Source of the DNA: Mycobacterium gastri
GTDB lineage: Bacteria; Actinomycetota; Actinomycetes; Mycobacteriales; Mycobacteriaceae
Direction: 5' to 3'
NCBI RefSeq assembly: GCF_002102175.1
Contig: NZ_LQOX01000128.1
Span: 1-64,000 of the forward strand
DNA length: 64,000 nucleotides
Position 1 is the stretch's first letter; each line of letters begins with the position of its first letter. Below the pieces are notes generated by a model, which worked only from the letters and a program-made list of their open reading frames with translations, made no database searches and was not told the origin of the DNA. Positions 19,101 through 26,251 of this stretch are shown here, in pieces. The position numbers and the translations under genes were made by a program.

Positions 19101-19419
19101 CGGTAAATTCCCGCTCAAAGCCGGGCTGGTGACCAGTCTCGGGTTCGGCCACGTGTCCGGTCTGATCGCACTCGTGCACCCGCAGGCCTTCATCTCGTCG
19201 CTGGACCCCGAGCAGCGTGCGGACTACCAGCGCCGGGCCGATGCGCGGTTGTTGGCCGGTCGGCGCCGTCTGGCTGCGGCCATCGCCGGCGGTACGCCGA
19301 TGTACGAGCGTCCCGCGGACCGGCGCTTCGGCCACCATCAGGCGGAGAAGCCGCAGGAGGCGGCGATGTTGCTGAATCCGGCCGCCCGGCTGGGCGACGG
19401 CGAGGCATTTATCGGATGA
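10171..19419 (+). CDS. fas: Type I fatty acid synthase (single-chain, multidomain)
   Basis: Cytosolic megasynthase making C16-C26 acyl-CoAs that feed mycolic acid synthesis. The 3082 residues compare with 3069 in M. tuberculosis. Domains run in the usual order. Acetyltransferase: GHSQG with S149. Enoyl reductase: TIM-barrel near 410-720, with AGMTPTTVDAK. Dehydratase: GDHNPIHTD with H1239. Malonyl/palmitoyl transferase: GHSVGE with S1447. An acidic, proline-rich linker near 1735-1775 leads into the acyl carrier domain, whose phosphopantetheine serine is probably S1821 in GASSRR. Ketoreductase: VVTGASKGS near 2135. Ketosynthase: C2733 in GACATAA and H2885 in KHDTST. GTG 10171 follows GGAG. The AcpS gene that arms the carrier domain is 28 nt downstream. 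Confidence 0.98.
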   Translation: MTIHEHDRVSADHDGTGPHRAHALVDRLAAGELFAVAFGGQGSAWLETLEELVSSAGIESELAALAGEVELLLEPVAKELVVVRPIGFEPLRWVRALAAEDTVPLDKHLTSSAVSVPGVLLTQIAAIRALARQGMDLVATPPVALAGHSQGVLAVEALKAGGARDVELLALAQLIGAAGTLVARRRGIAVLGDRPPMVAVTNADPERIQRLLEDFAEDVRTVLPPVLSIRNGRRSVVITGTPEQLSRFELYCRQISEKEEADRKNKVRGGDVFAPVFEPVRVEVGFHTPRLGDGIDIVGSWAEKVGLDVALARELAESILVRKVDWVDEITRVHDAGARWILDLGPGDILTRLTAPVIRGLGIGIVPAATRGGQRNLFTVGATPEVARAWSSYAPTVVRLPDGRVKLSTKFTRLTGRSPILLAGMTPTTVDAKIVAAAANAGHWAELAGGGQVTEEVFGNRIQEMSGLLEPGRTYQFNALFLDPYLWKLQVGGKRLVQKARQSGAAIDGVVISAGIPDLEEAVELIHELNDTGISHVVFKPGTIEQIRSVIRIATEVPTKPVIMHVEGGRAGGHHSWEDLDDLLLATYSELRSRANITVCVGGGIGTPERAAEYLSGRWAQSYGFPLMPIDGILVGTAAMATLESTTSPSVKRMLVETQGTGEWISAGKAQGGMASSRSQLGADIHEIDNAASRCGRLLDEVAGDADAVAERRDEIIAAMAKTAKPYFGDVAEMTYLHWLQRYVELTIGEGNSTADTAGVMGPGSPWLADTWRDRFEQMLQRAEARLHPKDFGPIETSFFGSTGSALLDKPTEAIAALLARYPDADTVQLHPADVPFFVTLCKTLGKPVNFVPVIDKDVRRWWRSDSLWQAHDARYDADQVCIIPGPAAVVGITRLDEPVGELLDRFEQAAIDEVLAADGDVKDVTSRRLGRPDATGPLAVVLDAPDVLWAGRTAINPVHRIAEPTDWQVHDGPENPRATHSSTGARLQLDGKDVADVVLSVPVSGTWIDIRFTLPPNTVDGGIPVVSTEDAATAMRSVLAIAAGADGPELLPPVSDGAARVSVDWDPEKVADHTGVTATFGEPLAPTLTTVPDALVGLCWPAVFAAIGSAVTDAGVPVVEGLLNLVHLDHAVRMVGTLPPTPAQLSVAATASDASDTEVGRVVPVSVTIAGPDGQAIAVLNERFAILGRTGAAELADPVRAGGAVSENATDTPRRRRRDVSLTAPVDMRPFAVVSGDHNPIHTDRAAALLAGLESPIAHGMWMSAAAQHVVTATDGKARPPARLIGWTARFLGMVCPGDEVDFRVERVGIDRGAEILEVAARIGSDLVMSATARLAAPKTVYAFPGQGIQHKGMGMEVRARSKAARKVWDTADRFTRDTLGFSVLHVVRDNPTSIIASGVHYHHPDGVLYLTQFTQVAMATVAAAQVAEMREQGAFVEGAIACGHSVGEYTALACVTGVYELEALLEMVFHRGSKMHDIVQRDELGRSNYRLAAIRPSQIDLDDADVPAFVAEIAANTGEFLEIVNFNLRGSQYAIAGTVRGLEALEAEVERRRELTGGRRSFILVPGIDVPFHSRVLRVGVADFRRSLDRVMPRDKDPDVIIGRYIPNLVPRLFTLDRDFIQEIRDLVPAEPLDEILADYDTWRRERPRELARIVLIELLAWQFASPVRWIETQDLLFIEEAAGGLGVERFVEIGVKTSPTVAGLATNTLKLPEYAHSTVEVLNAERDAAVLFATDTDPEPEPEADEPVGESTESVASDETPSAATAPAPVAPSGAARPDDIAFDAADATLALIALSAKMRIDQIEELDSIESITDGASSRRNQLLVDLGSELNLGAIDGAAEADLAGLRAQVTKLARTYKAYGPVLSDAINDQLRTVLGPSGKRPGAIAERVKKTWELGDGWAKHVTVEVALGTREGTSVRGGALGNLHEGALADAASVDKVIDAAVATVAARRGVAVALPSAGGGGGATVDAAALSEFTDQITGPDGVLASAARLVLGQLGLDNPVTASPAATDAELIDLVTGELGADWPRLVAPVFDAKKAVVFDDRWASAREDLVKLWLTDEGDIDADWARLSQRFEGTGHVVATQATWWQGKSLAAGRQIHASLYGRIAAGAENPDPGPYSDEVAVVTGASKGSIAASVVARLLDGGATVIATTSKLDEQRLAFYRTLYRDHARYGAVLWVVAANMASYADIDALVEWVGTEQTESLGPQSIHIKDAQTPTLLFPFAAPRVVGDLSEAGSRAEMEMKVLLWAVQRLIGGLSTIGAERDIASRLHVVLPGSPNRGMFGGDGAYGEAKSALDAVVSRWHAESSWAVRVSLAHALIGWTRGTGLMGHNDAIVTAVEEAGVTTYSTDEMAAMLLGLCDVESKVAAASSPIKADLTGGLAEADLDMAELAAKAREQMSADASAAEDETAPGIIAALPSPPRAHTPAPPPDWADLDVDPAELVVIVSGAELGPCGSSRTRFEMEVDNELSAAGVLELAWTTGLIRWEDDPQPGWYDTESGELVDEAELVERYHDAVVECVGIREFVDDGAIDPDHASPLLVSVFLDKDFSFVVSTEAEARAFVQFDPEHTVIRPVPNSTDWQVIRKAGTEIRVPRKTKLSRTVGAQIPTGFDPTVWGISQDMAASIDRVALWNIIATVDAFLSAGFTPADLMRWVHPSLVANTQGTGMGGMTSMQTMYHGNLLGRNKPNDILQEVLPNVVAAHVVQSYVGSYGAMIHPVGACATAAVSVEEGVDKIRLGKAELVVAGGFDDLTLEAIIGFGDMAATADTAMMRGRGIDDSKFSRPNDRRRLGFVEAQGGGTILLARGDLALKMGLPVLAVVAFAQSFGDGVHTSIPAPGIGALGAGRGGRDSVLARSLAQLGVGADDIAVISKHDTSTLANDPNETELHERLADALGRSEGAPLFVVSQKSLTGHAKGGAAVFQMMGLCQILRDGVIPPNRSLDCVDDELAGAAHLVWVRDTLRLGGKFPLKAGLVTSLGFGHVSGLIALVHPQAFISSLDPEQRADYQRRADARLLAGRRRLAAAIAGGTPMYERPADRRFGHHQAEKPQEAAMLLNPAARLGDGEAFIG

Positions 19420-19447
19420 TTTCGATCATCGGTTAACGTGGCGACCC

Positions 19448-19840
19448 ATGGGCATCGTCGGTGTGGGGATCGACCTCGTCTCCATTCCTGATTTCGCCGA
19501 GCAGGTCGACCAGCCCGGAACGGTGTTCGCGACGACCTTCACCCCCGGTGAGCGGCGGGACGCTTCGGACAAGAGTTCGTCGGCGGCCCGGCACCTGGCG
19601 GCCCGCTGGGCCGCCAAGGAAGCGGTGATCAAGGCCTGGTCCGGCTCGCGGTTCGCGCAACGGCCAGTGCTGCCGGAGGACATCCACCGCGACATCGAGG
19701 TGGTCACCGACATGTGGGGCCGGCCACGGGTGCGGCTAACCGGCGAGATCGCCAAGCATCTGGCCGATGTGACGATCCATGTGTCGCTGACCCACGAAGG
19801 GGATACCGCCGCCGCGGTGGCCATTCTGGAGACCGGCTAG
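19448..19840 (+). CDS. acpS: Holo-[acyl-carrier-protein] synthase
   Basis: Transfers 4'-phosphopantetheine from CoA to the carrier-domain serine of Fas and other carrier proteins, using Mg2+. The 130 residues carry both AcpS signatures: GIDLVSIPDF, with D9 as metal ligand, and RWAAKEAVIKAW, with E58. A later VTIHVSLTHEGD matches the C-terminal strand. ATG 19448 is 28 nt after the fas stop, so it probably shares the fas transcript, the universal mycobacterial order. Confidence 0.97.
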   Translation: MGIVGVGIDLVSIPDFAEQVDQPGTVFATTFTPGERRDASDKSSSAARHLAARWAAKEAVIKAWSGSRFAQRPVLPEDIHRDIEVVTDMWGRPRVRLTGEIAKHLADVTIHVSLTHEGDTAAAVAILETG

Positions 19841-19873
19841 CCGCCTGCTGGGTCTCGGTGACCAGTGGTATGG

Positions 19874-20530
19874 CTACTCGTCGAGCCCGTGCTCGATGGC
19901 GTAGCGGGTCAGCTCCACCCGGTTGGCGACCTGTAACTTGCGAAACGTCGCCTGGACGTGGTTTTCGACGGTGCGGTGGCTCAGCGAGAGCTTTTCGGCA
20001 ATCTGCTTGGCGGACAATCCTTTTGCCACATATCGCAGTACTTCGGTCTCCCGCTCGGTGAGGCTGGGACGAGCCGGCCCCGAGTCGGGGCTCTTGGCGA
20101 TGCGCCGGTATTCTCCCAGCACCAGTCCGGCCAGGCTCGGGGTGAAGACGGCCCGCCCGGCGGCGGTGGCTCGCACGGCATCACTCAATTCCGCCTTGGA
20201 GGCGCTCTTGACCAGGTATCCCGTCGCCCCGGCTTTGACCGCTTCCAAGACGTCCTCGCGTTCGTCCGAGGCCGACAGGACCAGCACCCTGGTCGCCGGG
20301 GACACCTCGAGCACCTCCGTCGTCGCCTGCACGCCGTCGCCGTCGGCCAGCCGCATGTCCATGAGCACCACGTCCGGCTTGACGACCGCGGCCCGTCGTC
20401 GCGCCGCTGCCACGCCGTCGGCGGTGGCGACCACGTTAAAGCCGTCATCGGCAAGGTCGCGCGCCACCGCGTCGCGCCAGATCGGATGGTCATCGACGAC
20501 CATCACGGTCGGGGATTGCCGTTCACTCAT
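19874..20530 (-). CDS. NarL/FixJ-type response regulator
   Basis: A 218-residue two-component regulator. The receiver domain (about 8-125) has the acidic pair D13-D14, the phosphorylation site D58 in VVLMDMRL and a late K in YLVKSASK. The LuxR-type helix-turn-helix (about 150-215) reads LTERETEVLRYVAKGLSAKQIAEKL...HRTVENHVQ. ATG 20530 has a GGAAGGA ribosome site and overlaps the kinase stop by 4 nt (ATGA), so the pair is translationally coupled. In the M. tuberculosis order I know, acpS is directly followed by the M20 peptidase gene, so this two-gene system is extra here. Its target genes are unknown. Confidence 0.92.
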   Translation of the reverse strand: MSERQSPTVMVVDDHPIWRDAVARDLADDGFNVVATADGVAAARRRAAVVKPDVVLMDMRLADGDGVQATTEVLEVSPATRVLVLSASDEREDVLEAVKAGATGYLVKSASKAELSDAVRATAAGRAVFTPSLAGLVLGEYRRIAKSPDSGPARPSLTERETEVLRYVAKGLSAKQIAEKLSLSHRTVENHVQATFRKLQVANRVELTRYAIEHGLDE

Positions 20531-21669
20531 GAGGGTCCTTCCCTGCGCGGCACCGTCAGTTCCCACTCGGTGCCCTCGCCCGTGTTCGTGCTCAGCTGCG
20601 CGGTGCCGCCCAGCGCCGCCATCCGCCCGACGATCGACCTCGAGACCCCAAGCCGACCCTGGCCGGCGGCCTCATCGAGGCGCCCCGCGGCAATGCCGAC
20701 ACCGTCGTCGCGAACGCTCACCGTCACCGCATCGCCCATATCTTCCAGCAGCACATAGGCGCGGGCGTTCGGCCCGGCATGCAAGCGAACATTGTCCAGG
20801 GCATTGCCCACCGCCGCGTCCAGCTCGGAGGCCACCCCACGCGCCAGCGGCACCGGTGTTCCCGGCAAGCTCATGGACACTTGGTCGGACGCCCGGCGCC
20901 GCAACAGGGCTCCGAGGTCGACCGTCTGGTTGTCACCGTCGTGCTCGGTGTCGGTGGAGATCACCCAACGGCGCAGCGCGCCTTCTTGTTCGCCGGCCAG
21001 TTCCGCTAATTCGGCTGCGTCACCGCCTATTTCGTGGCCCCGCTTGGCTACCAGAGCCAACACCTGGATGACACCGTCGTGAACTTGCCGGGACAGCCGT
21101 TCCCGCTCGTGTAGTGCGGCCGACAATTCGGCGGCTCGTTGCAGTTCGTCGTGGGCACGCCGGGCGGTCCGAGCGGCCATACCCACCGCGAGGCCGACTG
21201 CCAGCTCGATGACAATGGTCGCGCTGCGACCGAGGTTGACGCTGACATAACCCTTGACGGCTTCGTTGGCGGCCGTCACCGCCACGCCGGTCAACATGCC
21301 GCCGGCCGGGCCGAACAGCAGGGCCGCCGAAATGGTGGCGTTGCTGGCCCACAGGGTTGTCGGCCAGGTTTGGTTATCCAGTGCCCATAGGCTGGTGGCT
21401 ACCACCTTGGTGGACAGCATCAGCAGCACCACGACGGCGATCTCGGCGATCACCCAGGCAGGCCGTCGGCCGAAGCCGCGGAGGTAGGCGAGCGCGCAGG
21501 CCGCGCTCCAGCCGATCAGCACCGCGAAGAGCGCCCAGCCCAACGCCGGCAGCCTTAGGTCGGAGTTGACCGCGATCTGAAAACCCAGGGCGTAAACGCA
21601 GCTCAACAGCCGGAACAGCTGCGCCGCCCGCCAGAGCGGCGCCGTCGGGTCGGGGCCGCGCGTCGCCAT
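20527..21669 (-). CDS. Membrane sensor histidine kinase (MacS/NarX-like, HisKA_3)
   Basis: About 380 residues from ATG 21669; the longer open frame upstream runs antisense to the peptidase and was rejected. Roughly five hydrophobic segments (near 17-35, 43-63, 70-92, 110-135 and 148-166) form the sensor region without a large extracytoplasmic domain. H197 in RQVHDGVIQ is the phospho-acceptor. The ATPase domain has an N-box (NALDNVRLHA) and G-box (VRDDGVGI), then GRLGVSRSI. It phosphorylates the coupled response regulator. Only 24 nt separate it from the divergent peptidase, so both may have leaderless transcripts from one small promoter region. Confidence 0.9.
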   Translation of the reverse strand: MATRGPDPTAPLWRAAQLFRLLSCVYALGFQIAVNSDLRLPALGWALFAVLIGWSAACALAYLRGFGRRPAWVIAEIAVVVLLMLSTKVVATSLWALDNQTWPTTLWASNATISAALLFGPAGGMLTGVAVTAANEAVKGYVSVNLGRSATIVIELAVGLAVGMAARTARRAHDELQRAAELSAALHERERLSRQVHDGVIQVLALVAKRGHEIGGDAAELAELAGEQEGALRRWVISTDTEHDGDNQTVDLGALLRRRASDQVSMSLPGTPVPLARGVASELDAAVGNALDNVRLHAGPNARAYVLLEDMGDAVTVSVRDDGVGIAAGRLDEAAGQGRLGVSRSIVGRMAALGGTAQLSTNTGEGTEWELTVPRREGPS

Positions 21670-21693
21670 ATCGGGCTCAGCATAGCTAGCCTC

Positions 21694-23034
21694 GTGATCG
21701 TGACAGATCTGGTTGAGCGGGTTCGGGCGGTGTTGCCGTCGGTGCGTCGTGATCTCGAAGACCTGGTGCGCATCGAATCCGTGTGGGCCGATCCGGCGCG
21801 ACACGATCAGGTGCACCGCAGCGCACAGGCGGTGGCGGATCTCTTGTCGCAGGCGGGTTTTGACGATGCGCGGATCATCAGCGAAGGCGGTGCGCCGGCG
21901 GTCATCGCGCGGTATCCGGCGCCACCGGGTGCGCCGACCGTGCTGCTGTATGCCCACCATGACGTGCAGCCCGAGGGTGACCGCGACCAGTGGGCGTCGC
22001 CGCCTTTCGAGCCCACAGAACGCGACGGACGACTGTACGGGCGCGGCACCGCCGACGACAAGGCTGGCATTGCAACGCATTTGGCCGCATTCCGGGCCCA
22101 CGGCGGCCGGCCGCCGGTGGGTGTGACCGTCTTCGTCGAGGGCGAAGAAGAATCCGGATCTCCGTCACTGGGCCGATTGCTCGCCGCCCACCGCGACGCG
22201 CTGGCCGCCGACGTGATCGTCATCGCCGACTCGGACAATTGGAGCACCGACGTCCCCGCGCTGACGGTGTCGCTACGCGGATTGGCCGACTGCGTGGTGG
22301 AGGTCGCCACGCTCGACCACGGGCTGCACTCCGGCCTGTGGGGCGGTGTGGTTCCCGACGCGATGAGCGTGCTGGTGCGGCTGCTGGCCAGCCTGCACGA
22401 CGACGACGGCAACGTGGCCGTAGCCGGTCTGCACGAAACCGACATTACGGCCCTGCATTTCCCCGACTACCCGCCCGAGCGGGTGCGCGCAGACGCGGGT
22501 CTGCTCGACGGGGTATCGGAAATCGGCTCCGGTTCGGTGCCCCAGCGGCTTTGGGCCAAGCCGGCGATCACGGTGATCGGCATCGACACCACATCGGTTG
22601 CCGCAGCGTCGAATACGTTGATTCCGCGGGCCCGGGCCAAGATCAGTCTGCGGGTTGCGCCCGGCGGCGATGCCGTGGCGCATCTGGACGCCCTGGAGGC
22701 CCATCTGCGGCGGCACGCACCATGGGGTGCACAGGTCAGCGTGCAGCGCGGCGAGGTTGGCCAGCCGTATGCTATCGAGGCCAGCGGCCCGGTCTATGAC
22801 GCCGCCCGGGCGGCGTTCCGGCGAGCATGGGGCAACGATCCCATCGACATGGGCATGGGCGGGTCGATACCGTTCATCGCCGAGTTCGCCCGGGCGTTCC
22901 CTGCGGCGAAAATTCTGGTCACCGGTGTCGAGGATCCCGCGACGCAGGCGCACAGTGTCAACGAAAGCCTGCACCTGGGGGTGTTGGAGCGGGCCGCGCT
23001 CGCCGAAGCTTTGTTGCTGGCCAACCTGACTTGA
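21694..23034 (+). CDS. M20-family metallopeptidase (dipeptidase/DapE-like, Rv2522c type)
   Basis: A 446-residue zinc amidohydrolase predicted to cleave di- or acyl-peptides. Metal ligands are visible as H88-x-D90 in YAHHDVQPEG, the D121/D122 region of GRGTADDKAG and the EGEEESGS block near 149-154, with general base and ligand glutamates. A lid domain occupies the middle (LRGLADCVVEVATLDHGLHSG). GTG 21694 lies 24 nt from the divergent kinase start. Its stop TGA and the bcp stop on the other strand abut with no spacer (23032-23037, TGATCA). The specific substrate is unknown. Confidence 0.9.
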   Translation: MIVTDLVERVRAVLPSVRRDLEDLVRIESVWADPARHDQVHRSAQAVADLLSQAGFDDARIISEGGAPAVIARYPAPPGAPTVLLYAHHDVQPEGDRDQWASPPFEPTERDGRLYGRGTADDKAGIATHLAAFRAHGGRPPVGVTVFVEGEEESGSPSLGRLLAAHRDALAADVIVIADSDNWSTDVPALTVSLRGLADCVVEVATLDHGLHSGLWGGVVPDAMSVLVRLLASLHDDDGNVAVAGLHETDITALHFPDYPPERVRADAGLLDGVSEIGSGSVPQRLWAKPAITVIGIDTTSVAAASNTLIPRARAKISLRVAPGGDAVAHLDALEAHLRRHAPWGAQVSVQRGEVGQPYAIEASGPVYDAARAAFRRAWGNDPIDMGMGGSIPFIAEFARAFPAAKILVTGVEDPATQAHSVNESLHLGVLERAALAEALLLANLT

Positions 23035-23508
23035 TCAAACCGACAGGTCGCGGCGGAGTTTGGCGACGTGTCCGGTGGCCTTGACGTTGTATTGCGCGAG
23101 GGCGATCTTGCCGTTCTCGTCGACGACGAATGTGGACCGGATCACACCCTGGACGGTCTTGCCGTACATCTTCTTTTCGCCGTAGGCGCCCCAGGCCGTC
23201 AACACCGTGCGATCGGGATCGGACAGCAGCGGAAACGTCAGTGCCTCGGCGTCACGGAACTTGGCCAGCTTGGCGGGCGGGTCGGGGGAGATTCCCACCA
23301 CGTCCAGGCCGGCGTCGTTGAGATCGCGGAGGTTGTCGCGGAAATCGCAGGCCTCTTTGGTGCATCCCGGTGTGGAGGCGGCCGGGTAGAAGTACACGAC
23401 GACGCGCCGTCCCCGGTAGTCGGCCAGCGACACGGTGTTGCCGTCGGCGTCGGGCAGGGCGAACGCGGGTGCTTTGTCGCCGGGCGCCAGGCGGGTGGAC
23501 TCGCTCAA
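23035..23508 (-). CDS. bcp: Thioredoxin-dependent peroxiredoxin (bacterioferritin comigratory protein)
   Basis: Cytosolic atypical 2-Cys peroxiredoxin that reduces hydroperoxides with thioredoxin-type donors. The active site is STPGC49TKEAC54: C49 is the peroxidatic and C54 the resolving cysteine in the usual five-residue spacing. FYPAAS before it and RSTFVVDENGKI later are typical. TTG 23508 has AAAGGGA about 6 nt upstream and gives 157 residues, the M. tuberculosis Bcp length; GTG 23529 is a longer alternative. It converges on the M20 peptidase with zero spacing. Confidence 0.95.
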   Translation of the reverse strand: MSESTRLAPGDKAPAFALPDADGNTVSLADYRGRRVVVYFYPAASTPGCTKEACDFRDNLRDLNDAGLDVVGISPDPPAKLAKFRDAEALTFPLLSDPDRTVLTAWGAYGEKKMYGKTVQGVIRSTFVVDENGKIALAQYNVKATGHVAKLRRDLSV

Positions 23509-23599
23509 CGTAGGTCCCTTTCTGTTCACCGGAGCGTGGGGACTCGCAACGGCTCATCTAGGGTAGTTCGTCAGGTGCACCTACTTGGAGGACAGACAC

Positions 23600-23827
23600 G
23601 TGGCGGACCGTGATCCCGAGACCATCAAGCAGGAGATCGACTTTGCCCGCGACCAGCTGGCGGCGACGGTCGACTCGCTTGTTGAGCGTGCCAATCCCCG
23701 CCGCCTCGCCGACGACGTCAAGGCCAAGGTGATCGAATTCGTCACCAAACCCGCGGTGACCGTGACCCTGGTGGGCGTCGGGTCTGTCGTCGTCATCGTG
23801 GTGATCCGCAACATCAAGAATCGGTGA
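23600..23827 (+). CDS. Small DUF3618 membrane protein (Rv2520c type)
   Basis: A 75-residue protein: a charged amphipathic N-terminal half (RDPETIKQEIDFARDQLAATVDSL), then a single hydrophobic segment near 50-69 rich in V and I, ending in basic residues. This is the DUF3618 pattern, found next to bcp in mycobacteria. GTG 23600 follows GGAGG. The function is unknown; a small tail-anchored envelope protein is the most that can be said. Confidence 0.85.
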   Translation: MADRDPETIKQEIDFARDQLAATVDSLVERANPRRLADDVKAKVIEFVTKPAVTVTLVGVGSVVVIVVIRNIKNR

Positions 23828-24067
23828 GCGCCGCGACGGCCCGCACTCGCCGCGTGGATGACACGCAACCTTCAGGCCCCGCAAGGCATCTGCCGAAAGC
23901 TTGACCCGCAGCGTTACTGGGCGGCCGGCCGGAACCAGTGCAGTTCGGCGGTAGATTCCCTACCGAATTCCGTTGTGCGGGTGATCTTCCCGCGTTGCGC
24001 CGGTATCTATCACAGCGCCGCCCCGAGGTGCCCGGTCAACCCGGCGGCCAGGCGAGGCGGGGAGATG

Positions 24068-24140
<73 letters not shown>

Positions 24141-24280
24141 CGTGGACGGCCAGAGACCGCGTACGCGACAATAACAGGCATCGTGGCGCAGTGGGAAATC
24201 TCCAGATCAGGACGGGGTGAGGTGCGACACTCAACGACGGCGACAAGCCGACAAATTCTGTCGCGTCCGCCGTCAGACAC

Positions 24281-24286
24281 TACAAT
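24281..24286 (+). promoter_or_regulatory. Possible -10 element upstream of ldtB
   Basis: TACAAT at 24281-24286 matches a mycobacterial SigA-type -10 hexamer (TANNNT), 62 nt before the chosen ldtB start. No convincing -35 is seen. Confidence 0.3.
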
Positions 24287-24348
24287 ACAGGGAACAATCC
24301 AGGGTCAGCGGTGACCGAAGTAAGCGAGAGTATCTGGAAGGTCACTTG

Positions 24349-25545
24349 ATGACGCCTTTGCGCAGAAGTCGATCGTGGCTGGCTGCGATCATGGTCCCGG
24401 TCGCTGTTCTCGCCGTGGCATGCAGCAGCGGCAGTGCGACCGCGCCGGTCAAAGTCATCGTCAACAAGGGCACACCGTTCGCCGACCTGCTGGTGCCCAA
24501 GCTGACCGCGTCGGTGACCGACGGAGCCGTCGGAGTCACCGTGGATGCGCCCGTCACCGTCGGCGTTGCCGACGGTGTGCTGGCGGCGGTCACCATGGTG
24601 AACGAAAACGGCAAGTCGATCAGCGGCCAGCTCAGCCCTGATGGACTGCACTGGTCGACCACCGACCAACTCGGCTACAACCGGCGCTACACGCTCAGCG
24701 CGAAGGCGCTCGGCCTGGGCGGCGCGGCGACTCGCCAGATGACATTCCAAACCAGCTCGCCGGCCCACCTGACGATGCCCTATGTGAATCCGGGCGACGG
24801 CGAGGTCGTGGGGATCGGCGAGCCGGTGGCGATTCGGTTCGACGAGAACATCGCCGACCGGGTCGCTGCGGAGAAGGCCATCAAGATCACCACCAACCCG
24901 CCCGTCGAAGGCGCCTTCTACTGGCTGAACAACCGCGAGGTGCGTTGGCGCCCAGAATATTTCTGGAAGCCCGGCACCGTCGTCGACGTGGCGGTCAACA
25001 CCTATGGTGTGGATCTCGGTGAGGGAATGTTCGGCGAGGACAACGTCAGGACGCACTTCACGATTGGCGATGAGGTCGTCGCGACCGCAGACGACAACAC
25101 CAAGGTACTGACGATTCGGGTCAACGGTGAGGTCGTCAAGACCATGCCGACCTCGATGGGTAAGGACAGCACGCCGACCGCCAACGGCGTCTACATCGTG
25201 GGCGCGCGGTTCAAGCACATCATCATGGACTCGTCGACCTATGGCGTTCCGGTGAACTCGCCCAACGGATATCGCACCGATGTCGACTGGGCCACCCAGA
25301 TTTCCTACAGCGGCGTCTTCGTGCATTCCGCGCCGTGGTCGGTGGGCGCTCAAGGCCACACCAACACCAGCCACGGGTGCCTGAACGTGAGCCCGAGCAA
25401 TGCCCAGTGGTTCTACGACCACATCAAGAGTGGTGACATCGTCGAAGTCGTCAACACCGTGGGAGGCACGCTGTCCGGCACGGATGGCCTCGGGGACTGG
25501 AACATTCCCTGGGATCAGTGGCGCGCCGGTAACGCCAAGGCCTGA
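24349..25545 (+). CDS. ldtB: L,D-transpeptidase (LdtMt2 type), lipoprotein
   Basis: Makes 3->3 meso-diaminopimelate cross-links in peptidoglycan and is inhibited by carbapenems. The N-terminus has a basic and hydrophobic signal ending in a lipobox-like LAVAC, so it is membrane-anchored and periplasmic. Two immunoglobulin-like domains (about 45-240) precede the YkuD catalytic domain, with HTNTSHGC344LNVSPSN holding the nucleophile cysteine and its histidine. About 398 residues compares with 408 in M. tuberculosis; the difference is at the N-terminus. ATG 24349 follows GGAAGG. The C-terminal extension GDWNIPWDQWRAGNAKA is the usual LdtMt2 end. Confidence 0.96.
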   Translation: MTPLRRSRSWLAAIMVPVAVLAVACSSGSATAPVKVIVNKGTPFADLLVPKLTASVTDGAVGVTVDAPVTVGVADGVLAAVTMVNENGKSISGQLSPDGLHWSTTDQLGYNRRYTLSAKALGLGGAATRQMTFQTSSPAHLTMPYVNPGDGEVVGIGEPVAIRFDENIADRVAAEKAIKITTNPPVEGAFYWLNNREVRWRPEYFWKPGTVVDVAVNTYGVDLGEGMFGEDNVRTHFTIGDEVVATADDNTKVLTIRVNGEVVKTMPTSMGKDSTPTANGVYIVGARFKHIIMDSSTYGVPVNSPNGYRTDVDWATQISYSGVFVHSAPWSVGAQGHTNTSHGCLNVSPSNAQWFYDHIKSGDIVEVVNTVGGTLSGTDGLGDWNIPWDQWRAGNAKA

Positions 25546-25567
25546 GCCTGGACGGTGGGCCCGATCG

Positions 25568-26250
25568 TCACACCGGACAGGCGGGGGCGGTCACATCGAC
25601 GGCGGCGATTCCCCGGCGTCCCGGCACGACGGCGGCCGGACCGTCCACGATCATGTGAAAGCGCTCCAATCCCGGGATGTGCACGTGTACGGCGGTAATT
25701 CCGTTGGACAGGCGGTGCGCTTCGTTGAGGTAGACCGTGAATCCCCGGTTGGCAAGTTGCGACAGCAGCTGGCTCAAGTGCTCAGCGGGTGATGAGGGTG
25801 CCGCGGTCTCGACGTATGGCACCAGCCGGGCCGAAGCGGCCAGTGGCCGCAGGTCGACCTCGGCGCAGGCCTGCAGCACCGGTTGGTCCTTTAGCAGCTC
25901 GATGCATTCCAAGCGCTCGGCCACCTTGCGGTCGGTGAGCTGAACCTCGAGCAGCTCCGTCAAAGCTCGATAGACGCTGTAGCGCCGCGATAGCGACGCG
26001 CCGTACCCGCGCAGGTATCGGCCGCGCGGGCCAGGCGAATACGCCAACGTGCTCAGCACTTCGAGGTCGGTGGTGACGTCGATCAGCCACACCTCCCGCC
26101 CGATCCGGGCCTGAACCTGCTCGAGCAGCGTGCGTAGTTCAGTGGGAAGGGTCTCGGGATCCAGAAACGCCGGCGCGGTCGGTGTGGCCGCGACGATGGA
26201 GCGAATCAGGAGTAGCGACGTAGCGTCGCGTTCGATGGCCTCGTTGATCG
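25568..26250 (-). pseudogene. YcaO-domain protein, 5'-truncated remnant
   Basis: The surviving C-terminal part of a YcaO protein, the ATP-dependent cyclodehydratase/thioamidation family of RiPP and ribosomal modification. Readable family landmarks are HAINEAIERDA (the conserved E..ERDA block), GYGASLSRRYSVYRALTELLE and the late PGLERFHM. The N-terminal ATP-binding half is missing. Upstream of the His codon near 26250 the frame runs into the antisense of a methyltransferase gene, so the 5' end was lost at that point. It has no start of its own in family sequence and is very probably non-functional. The gene converges on ldtB. Confidence 0.72.
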
Positions 26251-26251
26251 C

